A stretch of 64,000 nt of DNA, taken from CBDDCX01 sp965226925. Lineage in GTDB: Bacteria > Gemmatimonadota > Gemmatimonadetes > Longimicrobiales > Gaopeijiaceae. Made by a program: the position numbers and the translations under genes. The notes under the pieces are model-generated. The model made no database searches, was not told the origin of the DNA, and was given only the letters and a program-made list of their open reading frames with translations. The DNA lies in NCBI GenBank assembly GCA_965226925.1, contig CBDDEN010000006.1:248001-312000 (forward strand). Reading direction: 5' to 3'. Positions 55,263 to 64,000 of this stretch are shown piece after piece; the first letter of the stretch is position 1, and each line of letters begins with the position of its first letter.

Positions 55263-55708
55263 GAGTTCGTCCCGTCGTCGAGGCTTATCCCCAGCAGCCC
55301 CGCAACTTTTCCCTGCACGTCGATGATCAGGTGTGCCTTCCTGAGCTCATCCTCGAGCCGAGCATTGCGGCGCTCCAGCTTGCGTACCTTCTCATCCAGA
55401 GGATTTCGCTCCGGCTTGCGGCCGCGTTTCTTCGACAGGGCCTTCAGCGACCCGCTATGCGCCGCCTTGCGCCACGTCGTCAGGTGCGACGAGTACAGGC
55501 CCTCGCGCCGCAGGAGCTGGCCCACCTCGCCGGGCTCGGTGCACCGGTCCGCTTCTTCGACGATCCGCAGCTTGTACGACGGACTGAACCGCCGGCGTAG
55601 CGGCCTATCTACTACCTCCGGGTCCGCAGGAGCTGCCGCGCTTCGCTTGGCCCCCCCGGTTCGAGGGGCACTACCATTCTCTTCCATTCTCTCTCGCAGT
55701 CCCAACAT
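55259..55708 (-). CDS. IS3-family transposase OrfA (copy 3)
   Basis: 149 residues, with a few substitutions against copy 1 (APRTGGAKR near the N-terminus, RLEDELRKA in the coiled coil). Confidence 0.9.
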   Translation of the reverse strand: MLGLRERMEENGSAPRTGGAKRSAAAPADPEVVDRPLRRRFSPSYKLRIVEEADRCTEPGEVGQLLRREGLYSSHLTTWRKAAHSGSLKALSKKRGRKPERNPLDEKVRKLERRNARLEDELRKAHLIIDVQGKVAGLLGISLDDGTNS

Positions 55709-55786
55709 GTTCGTTTTCTCTGCCTTCGCCCTACTCTAATTCTTTGCGTGCTCTGTGTCTCACGTACGTTGGCAGAGAGGGGTTCG

Positions 55787-56226
55787 AGAGGAGACGCATG
55801 CGTGGGTTACGGTGCAGATCATCGGAAGCTCCTAAACAGCTCGGCAACGTCGCTACGGCATGGGTAACCTAGAAAGCGCACGTTCCGACGGCCAGCGGAC
55901 GGCACTCCACTACATCGGAGAGACTCACCCCAAAAGTCGGCCACGAAGGCGTTGTCCGGACCGAAGTAGAGCTCCTCTCCGCTCGACGCAACCCGATCGG
56001 ATGGGTGGGCCGACCGTCAAGATCGCGGGCCCGACTCTCTGATGCGCGGCCTGCGTCACCATTGGCCGGTCATGCCGGCGCTCGCGGGCGGATCGCGCAG
56101 GATGCGGCGATCCTGCGCTAGAGGACTTGGGTAGGGCGGGGAAGAGCTAGTGTCGGACCCTCCTCGACCATCGTCAAGCAATACGGCTCGGGGGCTGCGC
56201 CGTCTTGTGCGATTCCGTTGTCCACT
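55787..56226. other. spacer with remnant coding text
   Basis: The first ~60 bp hold the leftover 5' codons of the UspA-like gene. Beyond that, minus-strand text such as GEELYFGPDNAFVADFWG reads protein-like for a short distance, but no frame is long enough to call. A 9-bp hairpin GCGCAGGAT/ATCCTGCGC lies at 56095-56118. Confidence 0.4.
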
Positions 56227-56227
56227 A

Positions 56228-56238
56228 GTACATTGTAC
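56228..56238 (+). promoter_or_regulatory. palindromic operator of the toxin-antitoxin pair
   Basis: GTACATTGTAC is a perfect 5+1+5 palindrome ending 2 bp before the antitoxin ATG. Phd/YefM antitoxins repress their own promoters through such sites. Confidence 0.5.
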
Positions 56239-56240
56239 AT

Positions 56241-56519
56241 ATGAAACGAGTCACCGCATCCGATGCCCGCAAGAACTGGTTCCGCATCCTCGATGAGGTG
56301 GCCGCCGGCGAGGTGGTGGTTATCGATCGTGGTGGGCGGCGGATCCTGATCACCCGGGAGGCCTCCGCGGTACACGAGCAAGCTGCACCCAGCTACGGTG
56401 ACCTGATCCGTGGTCCCCACGCTGATCGCGCGGACAGGTGGGGTTGGAGTTGGGAGGAGAGCGACGGGGAGATCAAGCCTTTGGACTTGGGGGACCGTCA
56501 AGTCGGGGAAGAGACTTGA
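56241..56519 (+). CDS. Phd/YefM-type antitoxin
   Basis: The 92-residue product has the Phd fold start (MKRVTASDARKNWFRILDEV, then GEVVVIDRGGRRILITR) and a charged C-terminal tail that would wrap the toxin. It should bind the palindrome at 56228-56238 and neutralise the PIN toxin encoded next. Its stop overlaps the toxin's TTG start by three bases. Confidence 0.85.
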   Translation: MKRVTASDARKNWFRILDEVAAGEVVVIDRGGRRILITREASAVHEQAAPSYGDLIRGPHADRADRWGWSWEESDGEIKPLDLGDRQVGEET

Positions 56520-56896
56520 AGGTCATCCTCGACACGCACTTCCTCCTCTGGCTGGTGCTGGGCCTGCCGCGCATCGACGAGTTCCCGTGGCTTGAACGGT
56601 ATCGCCCCTGGGGCGTGTCTCCGATCTCCCTCCTCGAAATCTCGTTTCTTGCCGAGGTGGGTCGACTAGAGGTGCGGCAACCAGAGTTCATGGAGGCCAT
56701 CGCCCGTGACACGCGCTTCGTCGTTGACGAGGTGGGGCTCGTGGCGCTCGTCGAGAAGGCGGTGGCGTTGCGCTGGACGCGCGATCCGTTCGATCGCCTG
56801 CTGGCGGCCCATAGCGAGGCCAGGCGCATCCCGCTCTGCACCGTGGACCAGCGCATCAGGGCCGAGCATCGGTTGGTGGTTTCCGAACTGAGGTAG
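56516..56896 (+). CDS. PIN-domain toxin (VapC-like)
   Basis: The 126-residue product starts at TTG 56516 inside the antitoxin's end. The PIN acidic residues are present in order: VILDTHFLLWLV, ISLLEISFLAEV, WTRDPFDRLLAAH and CTVDQRIRAE. PIN toxins cut RNA, often tRNA or rRNA; the target here is unknown. Paired with a Phd antitoxin and flanked by IS copies, it may stabilise the region. Confidence 0.88.
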   Translation: MKVILDTHFLLWLVLGLPRIDEFPWLERYRPWGVSPISLLEISFLAEVGRLEVRQPEFMEAIARDTRFVVDEVGLVALVEKAVALRWTRDPFDRLLAAHSEARRIPLCTVDQRIRAEHRLVVSELR

Positions 56897-56983
56897 GGGT
56901 CCACGCCTCTCCCGCTGGAAGGCTATTTCCTCGACTCAAGCTGTTGAGCCGAGGTCCGGAGGCCATTACGTTTCCCGACTGCA

Positions 56984-57057
<74 letters not shown>

Positions 57058-57070
57058 CTTTGTAAGAATA

Positions 57071-57103
57071 AGCCCCGACGCCAGTTACGGTGTCGGGGCT
57101 TCT
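57071..57103 (+). terminator. Rho-independent-type terminator of tRNA-Ile
   Basis: AGCCCCGACGCC and GGTGTCGGGGCT form a 12-bp stem with one G-T pair and a 6-nt loop, 13 bp after the tRNA, followed by TTCTCG. The T-run is weak. Confidence 0.65.
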
Positions 57104-57307
57104 CGCTGGGATAGTGGGCGTGTCCCGAACGTTTTGAGCGCAAGGCGGTTTGCGGTGGCTTTACGACTGCTAAGTAGGATTACGTATGCCCCTCTGTCCG
57201 CTGTGACTGCATGCTCCTCTCACACATTTCAAGTCCGCCTTTGGAGGAGATCATGAAGCGCACCCCACGGAACCTGTCAACGACAATGGGACACTCTACG
57301 GGATTAA

Positions 57308-58315
57308 TTAAAGAGCAATTTCCTGTGTGGAGAGGGGTGTGGTGGGAGGATTGATCCAGACGGCCTCCGGGAGCGGTTTGGGTTTGGGAACGCCTCTGAC
57401 GAAGCGTTCGGGATGGGTGGTCCATGCCGTGTTGAGCACGGTTGTCCTGCGGGCGATAACGTTGTCGGCGCGCCCGAAGTGCACTTGTTCGGGGGTCAGC
57501 ATCGAGATGCCCCCGTGCCTGTGCTCGGCATTGTACCAACGGAAGAACGATCGACAGAAGGTCTTGGCCTGGCCCTGGTCTCCGAACCGTCCGGGAAACG
57601 AGGGATGGTACTTCAAGGTCTTGAACTGAGCCTCGGAGAACGGATTGTCATCCGAGACCTGAGGCCGGCTCAACGAGCGGGTCACGCCGAGGTCAGCGAG
57701 AAGTTGAGCGGTGCATTGGCTCGTCATTGGAGCTCCCCGATCCGAGTGCAGGGTCAGGACCCGGGGCTGGACGCCATGCTTCAGGCAGCTCTGCTGGATC
57801 AACCGGCCGGCCAGGGCCGAGTTCTCCCGGTCCGCCACCATCCAGCCCACGACGTAGCGGCTGTAGATGTCCAGGATCACGTACAGGTAGTAGTAGCTCC
57901 ACTTCTTCGGCCCCAGCAGCCGCGTGATGTCCCAGGACCACACCTGGTTCGGCGCCGTGGCCATCAACTCGGGCTTCTTGTACTCGGGATGGGTGCGCTG
58001 CGCCCGGCGTTCCTGAACCGGCACCTCGGAGGCCAGAACACGATACATCGTGCGTTCGCTGCACAGGTAGACCTCTTCGTCGAGCAGCGTGGCCACCACC
58101 TCGGCGGGTGAGCGGTCCACGAACCGCTCCGAACACAGCGTGTCGAAGACCTCGCCTCGTTCCGTCTCGCTCAATGCCCGGGCGGGCGTCGGGCGGGGCT
58201 GCCGTTGCCCGGTCGATGGGCCTCGACGACGGTACAACGTCGATCGGCAGACCTCGAGGGCCGCGCACGCCGGTTTTACACCGACGTGCTTAGCCAGCTC
58301 ATCGGCCGCCTTCAA
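57308..58315 (-). CDS. IS3-family transposase OrfB (copy 4)
   Basis: 335 residues, same as OrfB of copy 3, with intact DDE triad. Confidence 0.92.
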   Translation of the reverse strand: MKAADELAKHVGVKPACAALEVCRSTLYRRRGPSTGQRQPRPTPARALSETERGEVFDTLCSERFVDRSPAEVVATLLDEEVYLCSERTMYRVLASEVPVQERRAQRTHPEYKKPELMATAPNQVWSWDITRLLGPKKWSYYYLYVILDIYSRYVVGWMVADRENSALAGRLIQQSCLKHGVQPRVLTLHSDRGAPMTSQCTAQLLADLGVTRSLSRPQVSDDNPFSEAQFKTLKYHPSFPGRFGDQGQAKTFCRSFFRWYNAEHRHGGISMLTPEQVHFGRADNVIARRTTVLNTAWTTHPERFVRGVPKPKPLPEAVWINPPTTPLSTQEIAL

Positions 58316-58761
58316 GAGTTCGTCCCGTCGTCGAGGCTTATCCCCAGCAGCCCCGCAACTTTTCCCTGCACGTCGATGATCAGGTGTGCCTTCCTGAGCT
58401 CATCCTCGAGCCGAGCATTGCGGCGCTCCAGCTTGCGTACCTTCTCATCCAGAGGATTTCGCTCCGGCTTGCGGCCGCGTTTCTTCGACAGGGCCTTCAG
58501 CGACCCGCTATGCGCCGCCTTGCGCCACGTCGTCAGGTGCGACGAGTACAGGCCCTCGCGCCGCAGGAGCTGGCCCACCTCGCCGGGCTCGGTGCACCGG
58601 TCCGCTTCTTCGACGATCCGCAGCTTGTACGACGGACTGAACCGCCGTCGTAGCGGCCTATCTACTACCTCCGGGTCCGCAGGAGCTGCCGCGCTTCGCT
58701 TGGCCCCCCCGGTTCGAGGGGCACTACCATTCTCTTCCATTCTCTCTCGCAGTCCCAACAT
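58312..58761 (-). CDS. IS3-family transposase OrfA (copy 4)
   Basis: 149 residues, same as OrfA of copy 3 at protein level. Confidence 0.9.
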   Translation of the reverse strand: MLGLRERMEENGSAPRTGGAKRSAAAPADPEVVDRPLRRRFSPSYKLRIVEEADRCTEPGEVGQLLRREGLYSSHLTTWRKAAHSGSLKALSKKRGRKPERNPLDEKVRKLERRNARLEDELRKAHLIIDVQGKVAGLLGISLDDGTNS

Positions 58762-58834
58762 GTTCGTTTTCTCTGCCTTCGCCCTACTCTAATTCTTTGC
58801 GTGCTCTGTGTCTCACGTACGTTGGCAGAGAGGG

Positions 58835-59192
58835 GGGGGGCTCTACATGTTTGGGTACATGTTTACGCTGATCACGGGCGTAAGAATGGCGAGGACCGCG
58901 GTGGGCTGCGGCGTTCCCTGGCGAGCCTGTTCCAACGAGGGCACACGAGCCTCTACGGACCACCTCCTGTTTCCATAGGTTCCGGATTCGCCGTTGAAGG
59001 CGGTGTCTCGTGCTCCCTTCTCGTGGTTCGTTGGTCGGGAATGCGTGACGAGGGCAGGTTCGGCTTGCTCCGGTGGACGGTGCGGCGTGTTACGCTGGCC
59101 GAGCGGATGGCTAGGCTTCAGGAAGCGCATGGCGGAGCTCGCGAACAAGCAATGCCCGGCGGAAAAGGGACTGCCGTCGTGCTCTCCGCGAG
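58835..59192. other. stretch without a supported gene
   Basis: Frames here show no domain pattern. The segment lies between IS copy 4 and a right-end fragment of the other IS3-family element and is probably recombination debris. It starts with a G-run that continues the IS terminal GGG. Confidence 0.4.
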
Positions 59193-59302
59193 GCCCCTGA
59201 GGCGATTAAGCCGTCGCGCCCTGGTTCCTGAGGATGCCCGTCCTTCACGGCCCTCCACAGGTGCTGGGACTAACATAGGATGTGGTACCACTCTTGGGGG
59301 CA
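59193..59302 (+). mobile_element. right-end fragment of the IS3-family (copy A/B) element
   Basis: About 110 bp match the right end of the element at 62105-63372, in inverted orientation, including ATCCTATGTTAG reversed and the terminal GGGGGCA. Only the last codons of orfB and the terminal repeat remain. Confidence 0.85.
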
Positions 59303-59686
59303 GGTCAGGTAGCGCGCGACGAACACGTCATCATCCGCCAGACGGCTCAGCAGCGCCCGGTATGGTGTCCATTCGATGTGCATGCGCTCGCCGTACCGCC
59401 TGGTCCGGTCCGAATACACCATGATCCACCTCGGCTTAGTGTCTCCGGGCATTACCGACTCCGGCCACGACACCCTGAAGTGGATGATCCGGCCGAGAAC
59501 CGTTTTCAGCTTGTATGCGCGATCGTGCATGGCCGGCACCGTCAAGTCGTCGATGCCCAGGTATTCCAGGATCCTCCTCGTCAGCGCGGCCGTGGTGACG
59601 GCGTAACTCTCGAACAAACGCCCTGGCTGATCTGGAAAACGTTGCAGTTCGTCGGCCAGGTGTTCCCGGAACATCGTCAGCATCAT
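59270..59686 (-). pseudogene. hypothetical gene truncated by the IS3 end
   Basis: From GTG or ATG 59686 the frame encodes ~128 native residues (FREHLADELQRFPDQPGRLF, then RRILEYLGIDDLTVPAMHDR and WPESVMPGDTKPRWIMVYSD). It then runs into the IS end, which supplies the last ten codons and stop. The C-terminus is therefore foreign. No family recognised. Confidence 0.55.
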
Positions 59687-60038
59687 CTCTGGAACCCCAC
59701 CTGTAGCGGACTAGGCATCTATCCCCGTGGGCGAGTGAGCCGCAACCACGAAACCTCTTTCCCCAGCGCCGCAGCCACGTTGCGCTCGGCAACAACTACT
59801 TAGCCTCTCCTTAACACTGTTGTCGTTGCTTTTTTCAGGAACCGGCTCTCAGACTTCCCGACTGCTCGACCAGCGGGCCAGTTCACAAGCATGGAAGGCG
59901 TCCGCTATCGCGCAGAAGAACGTTACAGGCAAGAAAACGCTCTCCGTCGGCATGGCCTGTGCTGTAGCTGCGGAGGGTCTGCCGACCGTTGTCGTCGACC
60001 TGATCCCCAAGCCTCTGCCGCCAGCTGCGCCGACCGAC

Positions 60039-60925
60039 TCACGCCTGTACCACAGCTTCTTCTTCGATCTGCACCGGATTCCAGACTCGACTCGGCTCGG
60101 GTACCTGGATGCCCGTGTCGTGGAACTCCCCGCCCAAACCCATCGGTTCTATATCCGCCCCGCCGAACTCACCGCCGCCAATGAGCGCATAGTCCGCCAC
60201 GCCCCGATCGCTGAAGCCGAGAAAACTGCCCCATTTCTCCTCTTCAATTTGGCAGCCGGTTCTGTACTGTTCAAGCAGGTAGGACGCGACCATTATGGCC
60301 ACTACGTGCGGATACGTCGTGTAACCGAAGTGGACCCGTTCCATGTCCCGTGCAGAAACCTCCTTCCCGATGTCCACGTGCACGGCCTCCTTATTGGCGA
60401 TGAACTTCAAAGTGTCCAGCAGGTATACTCACGTCCGTCAACTCTGAGCAGCCGCTGCTTTAACCATGGTTCAAGAGTCATCCGCTGCGCCTGCGTGTCG
60501 AACAGCGGGCCAAAGATCCACTTCTTCTCGGTCCTGTTGAACTTCAGACCGTGCAGCGGATGCACGACGACGCGCCAAATCCGCGTCGCAACCATCTGGG
60601 GCAACGGGCCGTCCCGAGTCCCCGGAGCAACTTGCAACGAGAACTCGTTCTCGTAGACGTCTCCCGCCAGACTCTCACTCTTGAATAGTGGGTGAAATCT
60701 CGGCCGATGAAGAACGCGATGGACCAGGGGTGTGCCGTCAAAGAGTAGCTTGCGCAACTCCACCGATACCTTCCGCCCCACCGTACGCATTCCACCGACG
60801 GAGCCTTGGCTCAGCATCGCCAACGCGCCGTGCATGTCGTCCATCCCTTCGCAGAAAAGGCGCAGGGCTTTGGCGTTCTGCTGCGGTTTCGGGTTCCAAG
60901 CCGTGGCGGCACCTCCTGAGTCCAT
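60039..60925 (-). pseudogene. hypothetical protein, frameshifted
   Basis: ATG 60925 (GGAG 7 nt upstream) starts a frame (NAKALRLFCEGMDDMHGALA, then EFSLQVAPGTRDGPLPQMVA and KKWIFGPLFDTQAQRMTLEP) that ends at 60407. Protein-like text continues directly in the next frame (LLDTLKFIANKEAVHVDIGK, then VHFGYTTYPHVVAIMVASYL) to 60039. One base near 60,425 would give a single protein of about 295 residues. I recognise no family. It lies in the island bracketed by IS3 right ends. Confidence 0.5.
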
Positions 60926-61130
60926 TCTGTTCTCCGTCTCAAGGCGGTCCCATCCGACCGGGCACACAACGGTTCCGGCCACGCGTTGTCACTACACTCT
61001 CCCGACCGGTAGTAGCCATCGCCGCAGTCGGCCCCCACCGTGCCGAATCTAGGTGACTCGCCACTTCTGTAAACTGCAGCGGGACAGTTCTCTGGACACG
61101 AATCGGCTTACCGCCTACCCAGCTACGCAG

Positions 61131-61601
61131 TCATCTACAAGAATGCAGGAAGTCCTCCTCAACGTGGCCTCCGACGCCCGCCTTGGGCCTCCCGTTCCCG
61201 TTGTAGCCGTTCTCCCACGGGCTGCCCGGCTCGCTCTTCGCTATGGTCTCCTCACCGGCCACCAACTCGACCGCGATGGACTGGCATTCGATGATTCCCG
61301 CGCCTCTCAGCCGGTCTAACGCGGCCGCCCAGCGAGTTGTCGTGTGGCCCGTCGGATTCGGTCCCCCGTGCGCCAAAATCGCCAGGAGCGGAGCGGGCAA
61401 CCAGCGGTAGCGCGTCTCCTCCAAGGCGCGCACCGCATCGGAGCTCCCGGTCCATTCCACGCCGTCGATCAGGTCACGTTCCACGAGTTCCGACGCCAGC
61501 CTAACCGCTGTCATATCGACAAGGACCCCTGCCAGACCTGTATTGCTCACGATGGCGATCACCGAATACGTTGCGTGAGCATCGATTCCTGCGACAAACA
61601 T
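61131..61601 (-). pseudogene. mosaic of IS110-like start, unknown text and IS3 orfB slice
   Basis: The frame begins like an IS110-type transposase (MFVAGIDAHATYSVIAIVSN), passes through unassigned text (DAVRALEETRYRWLPAPLLA) and ends with SEPGSPWENGYNGN, which is a short slice of the IS3 orfB (the DNA at 61199-61232 matches 62368-62401). It has no plausible single function. Confidence 0.55.
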
Positions 61602-61730
61602 GGCTGGCCTCCTTGGGTTGGGTGCCGCAGGCCTTTTGAGCAAGATCAGCGTAACGCCCCGCTCGAGTGAGGTCAGCCTTTCGCCTTATTAAGATCAGAA
61701 TCGGGAGGAACACCCTTCGAACTCTGCGAA

Positions 61731-62102
61731 ATGGGGAATATGGAACTCATCGAAATCCGCCGGACAATCCTTACCGCAATCGCCGCCGACGACTACCTCG
61801 TCCAGCTCCTCGTTCTAAAGGGCGGGAACGCTCTGGAGCTCGTGCACCACATTGGCTCGCGGGCTTCCGTCGATCTCGACTTTTCGATTGCCACCGACTT
61901 CGATGATCCAGCGGAAGCCGAGCGTCGTCTCTCGAGCTCCCTCGTGGATCGGTTTGATGCTGCTGGGTACCACTTGGTCGATTTTTCGTTTGGTCCGCGC
62001 CCGACGGGCAGGACGCGTGGTACGCCTTGGGGTGGGTATAGCGCCTATTTCAAGCTGATCGACCACGAGCTGAGAGCGTCACTCAAAGGCGCATTGGATT
62101 GA
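61731..62102 (+). pseudogene. AbiEii/AbiGii-type nucleotidyltransferase toxin, N-terminal part
   Basis: The ~122 native residues contain the AbiEii core LLVLKGGNALELVHHIGSRA, then SVDLDFSIATDFDDPAEAER, i.e. the GG..L...R.S.DLDF signature of DUF1814 nucleotidyltransferases. Intact relatives (about 300 residues) are the toxins of type IV TA systems or phage abortive infection. The gene is cut by the IS3-family element at 62105 and no AbiEi antitoxin is visible upstream. ATG 61731 or 61740 is the start. Confidence 0.75.
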
Positions 62103-62128
62103 CCTGCCCCCAAGAGCGGTACCACATC

Positions 62129-63016
62129 CTATGTTAGTCCCAGCACCTGTGGAGGGCCGTGAAGGACGGGCATCCTCAGGAACCAGGGCGAGGGCTTAAT
62201 CGCCTCAGTGCAGGGGCCGGGGGAAAGCCGCCGCAGGCGCTGTGGGGTCGGACGGTATTGTACTCGCGCCTCCATTGCTCGACCAGCACGGCCGCCTCCG
62301 CCAACGAGCAGAAGATCTCCCCGTTCAACAGCTCGTCCCTGAGCTTGCCGTTGAAGCTCTCGTTGTAGCCGTTCTCCCACGGGCTGCCCGGCTCGATAAA
62401 GAGCGTCTCGACGCCCACGCGCCCCAACCACCGCCGCACGAGCTTCGCGGTGAACTCCGGTCCGTTGTCCGACCTCAGATACTCGGGAGGCCCGTGTCGG
62501 ACGAACAGATCGGCCAGCACCTCGAGCACGTCGTGCGAGCGGATCTTGCGAGCCACCACGATCGCCAGGCACTCCCTCGTGTGCTCGTCCAGCACTGTCA
62601 GCAGCTTCAGCGCACGCCCGTCGTGCGTCCTCGAGGCCACGAAATCGTACGACCAGACGTGGCCCCGGTACAGCGGCCTCAGCCGGATGCACGATCCGTC
62701 GTTGAGCCACAGCCGACCTCGCTTCGGCTGCCGCTCCGGGACCTTCAGCCCCTCCTGCCTCCAGATCCGCTCCACCCGCTTGTGCTTCACCCCCCAGCCC
62801 TCGATGCGGAGCATGTCCGTGACGCGTCGGTAGCCGTAGCGGCCGAATCGACTCGCGAGTCGCACGATATCACCTCGGAGCGCCCCCTTCGTCACTCGCC
62901 ACTTTCCTCACCCGGCGCTGGGCCGTGCGTGGCTGCCCGAGCACCCGGCACGCTCTCCTCTCCGACGCCCCGAGCTGCTGACGTACACGCACCACACAAC
63001 GTCGTCGGCGCTCGGG
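62129..63016 (-). pseudogene. IS3-family transposase OrfB with two frameshifts (copy B)
   Basis: The core 62176-62895 is open and keeps the DDE motifs (HVWSYDFVASRTHDG, RSDNGPEFTAKL, NGYNESFNGKLRDE). Near 62,890 a run GAAGGGGGCG has one base more than the related GAGGGGGCG at 8,150, which separates the N-terminal codons. Near 62,205 a second shift moves the C-terminus (IKPSPWFLRMPVLHG) to another frame. Confidence 0.8.
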
Positions 63017-63018
63017 GC

Positions 63019-63299
63019 TCAGAAGTTTCCCTCGGCCGCTTCCTCCAGGATCAGCTTGTCCAGTGTCAAGTCCGCCACTGCTCGCTTCAGGCGCCCGTTC
63101 TCGCGCTCGAGCTCCTTCAGGCGCCGTGCCCCTGGCTCACCTTCATCCCGCCGTACTCCCGCCTCCACCGGTAGTACGTCTGCTCGGTGATGCCGAGCTC
63201 CCGGCTGATCAGCTTCACGGATTTGCCGCGGGCCAGACCGACCTCTGCCTCCCGCAGTGCAGTGATGATCTGCTCCGGAGTGTGTCGCTTCCTTCCCAT
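63019..63299 (-). pseudogene. IS3-family transposase OrfA, frameshifted (copy B)
   Basis: ATG 63299 starts the HTH (HTPEQIITALREAEVGLARG, then LGITEQTYYRWRRE) and the frame stops at 63117. The coiled coil (ARRLKELERENGRLKRAVAD) and the end LILEEAAEGNF continue in the next frame to 63019. One indel near 63,130 separates the two. Confidence 0.8.
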
Positions 63300-63372
63300 C
63301 CTGACCTCCTCGCTGAAAAGCTTCAGACCAGGTCGATCCTAACATTGCACCTGGTCTCGTTTCAGGGGGTCA

Positions 63373-64000
63373 GGTCAGGTTTGCCCGCTAGGGCCAATCC
63401 ACGCCGGACCTGTCGCGGGCCTCGCGGTTTCGCCTATACAGAATGGGTCCTCGACGAGGCCGAGACCGCGGGCCGGGCGGCCGCGGACACCGTCCGGGGC
63501 GATCCGTGAACCGGCGCCGGACCCGCTCGGGCGCGCCGGCGTCTTCGAGAGCCAGGACCCGAGCTTGTCCGCGTACGCGAAGATGGCCGGCAGTCCGCCG
63601 GGATGAATGAAGAGCAACCGGCTACCCGCGGCGCTGCACCCCGAACGCACATGGGCGATCGGGCCCGCTACCGCCTTGCGCCGCATCGACGTTCAGGCAA
63701 GAACGCCGTCGGCCTTCGACTCACTTGGAAGCACCCTCCTAGGCGGCCTCCGTTCGTGCTCGGCCGCGCGCCGCAGTGGGGGAGCGGATCCCCGTAAGCG
63801 GGCGTCTCGACCGTAAGTGCCATGGAGACGCTGACGAAGCATTTGGCGAACCGGCCGGCCGAGCTCGGCAACCTCGCGCGCCTAAAGTACCTGGCCCATG
63901 GGGGTCGATCTGGACGATGAACAATAACTGCGGGAGCGTCCATGACCGGCCGGGAGGCGTGGACGTGGACATTCGCTCTCGGATGGCCTTCGAGGCTTCT
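63373..64000. other. right edge without a supported gene
   Basis: Frames up to about 100 codons are Arg/Ala-rich without domain pattern. Short protein-like stretches occur (AYTEWVLDEAETAGRAA on the plus strand near 63,430; ETLTKHLANRPAELGNLARL near 63,830), but neither has a credible start and length. Probably remnants or the edge of genes outside the window. Confidence 0.35.

Larger units (their letters stand above)
54217..55781 (-). mobile_element. 1,565-bp IS3-family element, copy 3
   Basis: Same ends and length as copies 1 and 2, but with scattered nucleotide differences shared with copy 4. The 5-bp duplications GTTCG lie at 54212-54216 and 55782-55786. It splits the UspA-like gene. Confidence 0.95.
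57270..58834 (-). mobile_element. 1,565-bp IS3-family element, copy 4
   Basis: Nearly identical to copy 3 (I noticed one difference, GCCGTCGTAG against GCCGGCGTAG in orfA). The left flank is CCACG and the right flank is GGGGG, so there is no target duplication. One side has been replaced by recombination or deletion. Confidence 0.95.
62105..63372 (-). mobile_element. IS3-family element, copy B (1,268 bp, degenerate)
   Basis: The ends TGCCCCCAAGAGCGGTACC (left) and, reversed, TGACCCCCTGAAACGAGACC (right) match copy A at 11463-12722. Flanks are TTGACC and GGTCAG, which are not a direct repeat. Both transposase genes carry frameshifts, so the copy cannot move by itself. Confidence 0.88.

Noticed and set aside
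59820..60656. A 278-codon plus-strand frame.
   Set aside because: It is antisense to the frameshifted hypothetical gene, whose minus-strand text has a good start site and protein-like composition.

Overview
The window is high-GC DNA from a Gram-negative bacterium. Outer-membrane and periplasmic genes (a TonB-dependent receptor with a carboxypeptidase-regulatory N-terminal domain, a porin-like barrel, spondin-domain proteins, secreted amidohydrolase and esterase) fit a Gemmatimonadota-like organism. The density of insertion sequences and broken genes is what host-associated or streamlining lineages show. Both the phylum and the lifestyle are inference from gene content; no rRNA is present.

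Layout. 1-3.1 kb: N-terminal third of a cyclic beta-1,2-glucan synthase on the minus strand, running off the edge. 3.3-6.4 kb: tRNA cluster (Ser-CGA, Pro-CGG, Ser-GGA) with tRNA fragments, a DinB protein, a truncated peptide transporter and a lipoprotein. 6.7-11.5 kb: a P4-type integrase broken by an amber codon, then remnants of a phage packaging module (terminase small-like, ParB-like, terminase large C-terminus). 11.5-16.8 kb: an IS3-family element and a two-domain spondin gene interrupted by a 2,508-bp IS1595-family element with passenger genes; the 8-bp target duplication is visible. 16.9-22.4 kb: IS110 and ArdC fragments around an amber-interrupted TonB receptor, then a small HEPN-like gene. 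22.7-29.0 kb: remnant conjugative element (VirD4/TraG C-terminus, VirB11, ArdC, a winged-helix protein, a frameshifted integrase), abutting a truncated SelA-like gene.

29.5-33.6 kb is ordinary chromosome: dicarboxylate symporter, alkyltransferase-like protein, CPA2 antiporter and CDF metal exporter. 33.8-35.6 kb is a scrambled amidohydrolase gene with a 117-bp piece of the IS1595 transposase, a perfect 417-bp in-frame tandem duplication and a foreign C-terminus. 35.6-43.9 kb carries a porin/adenylate cyclase/cupredoxin operon, a degenerate GGDEF gene, secreted proteins and hemB-hemE.

43.9-58.8 kb holds four copies of one 1,565-bp IS3-family element. Copies 1-3 have 5-bp target duplications and split a serine hydrolase, a CPA2/TrkA antiporter and a universal-stress-type gene; all three can be rejoined in frame on paper. 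A Phd/PIN toxin-antitoxin pair and a tRNA-Ile lie between copies 3 and 4. 59.2-63.4 kb is a small island of truncated genes (one AbiEii-like) bracketed by inverted right ends of the other IS3-family element. The last 0.6 kb has no gene I can support.

The window is best read as a chromosome undergoing IS expansion and gene decay. I found no complete novel multi-gene system. The most unusual signals are an approximately 80-bp hairpin element placed at the same point of tRNA T-loops, the patchwork amidohydrolase locus, and the IS1595 element with passengers.
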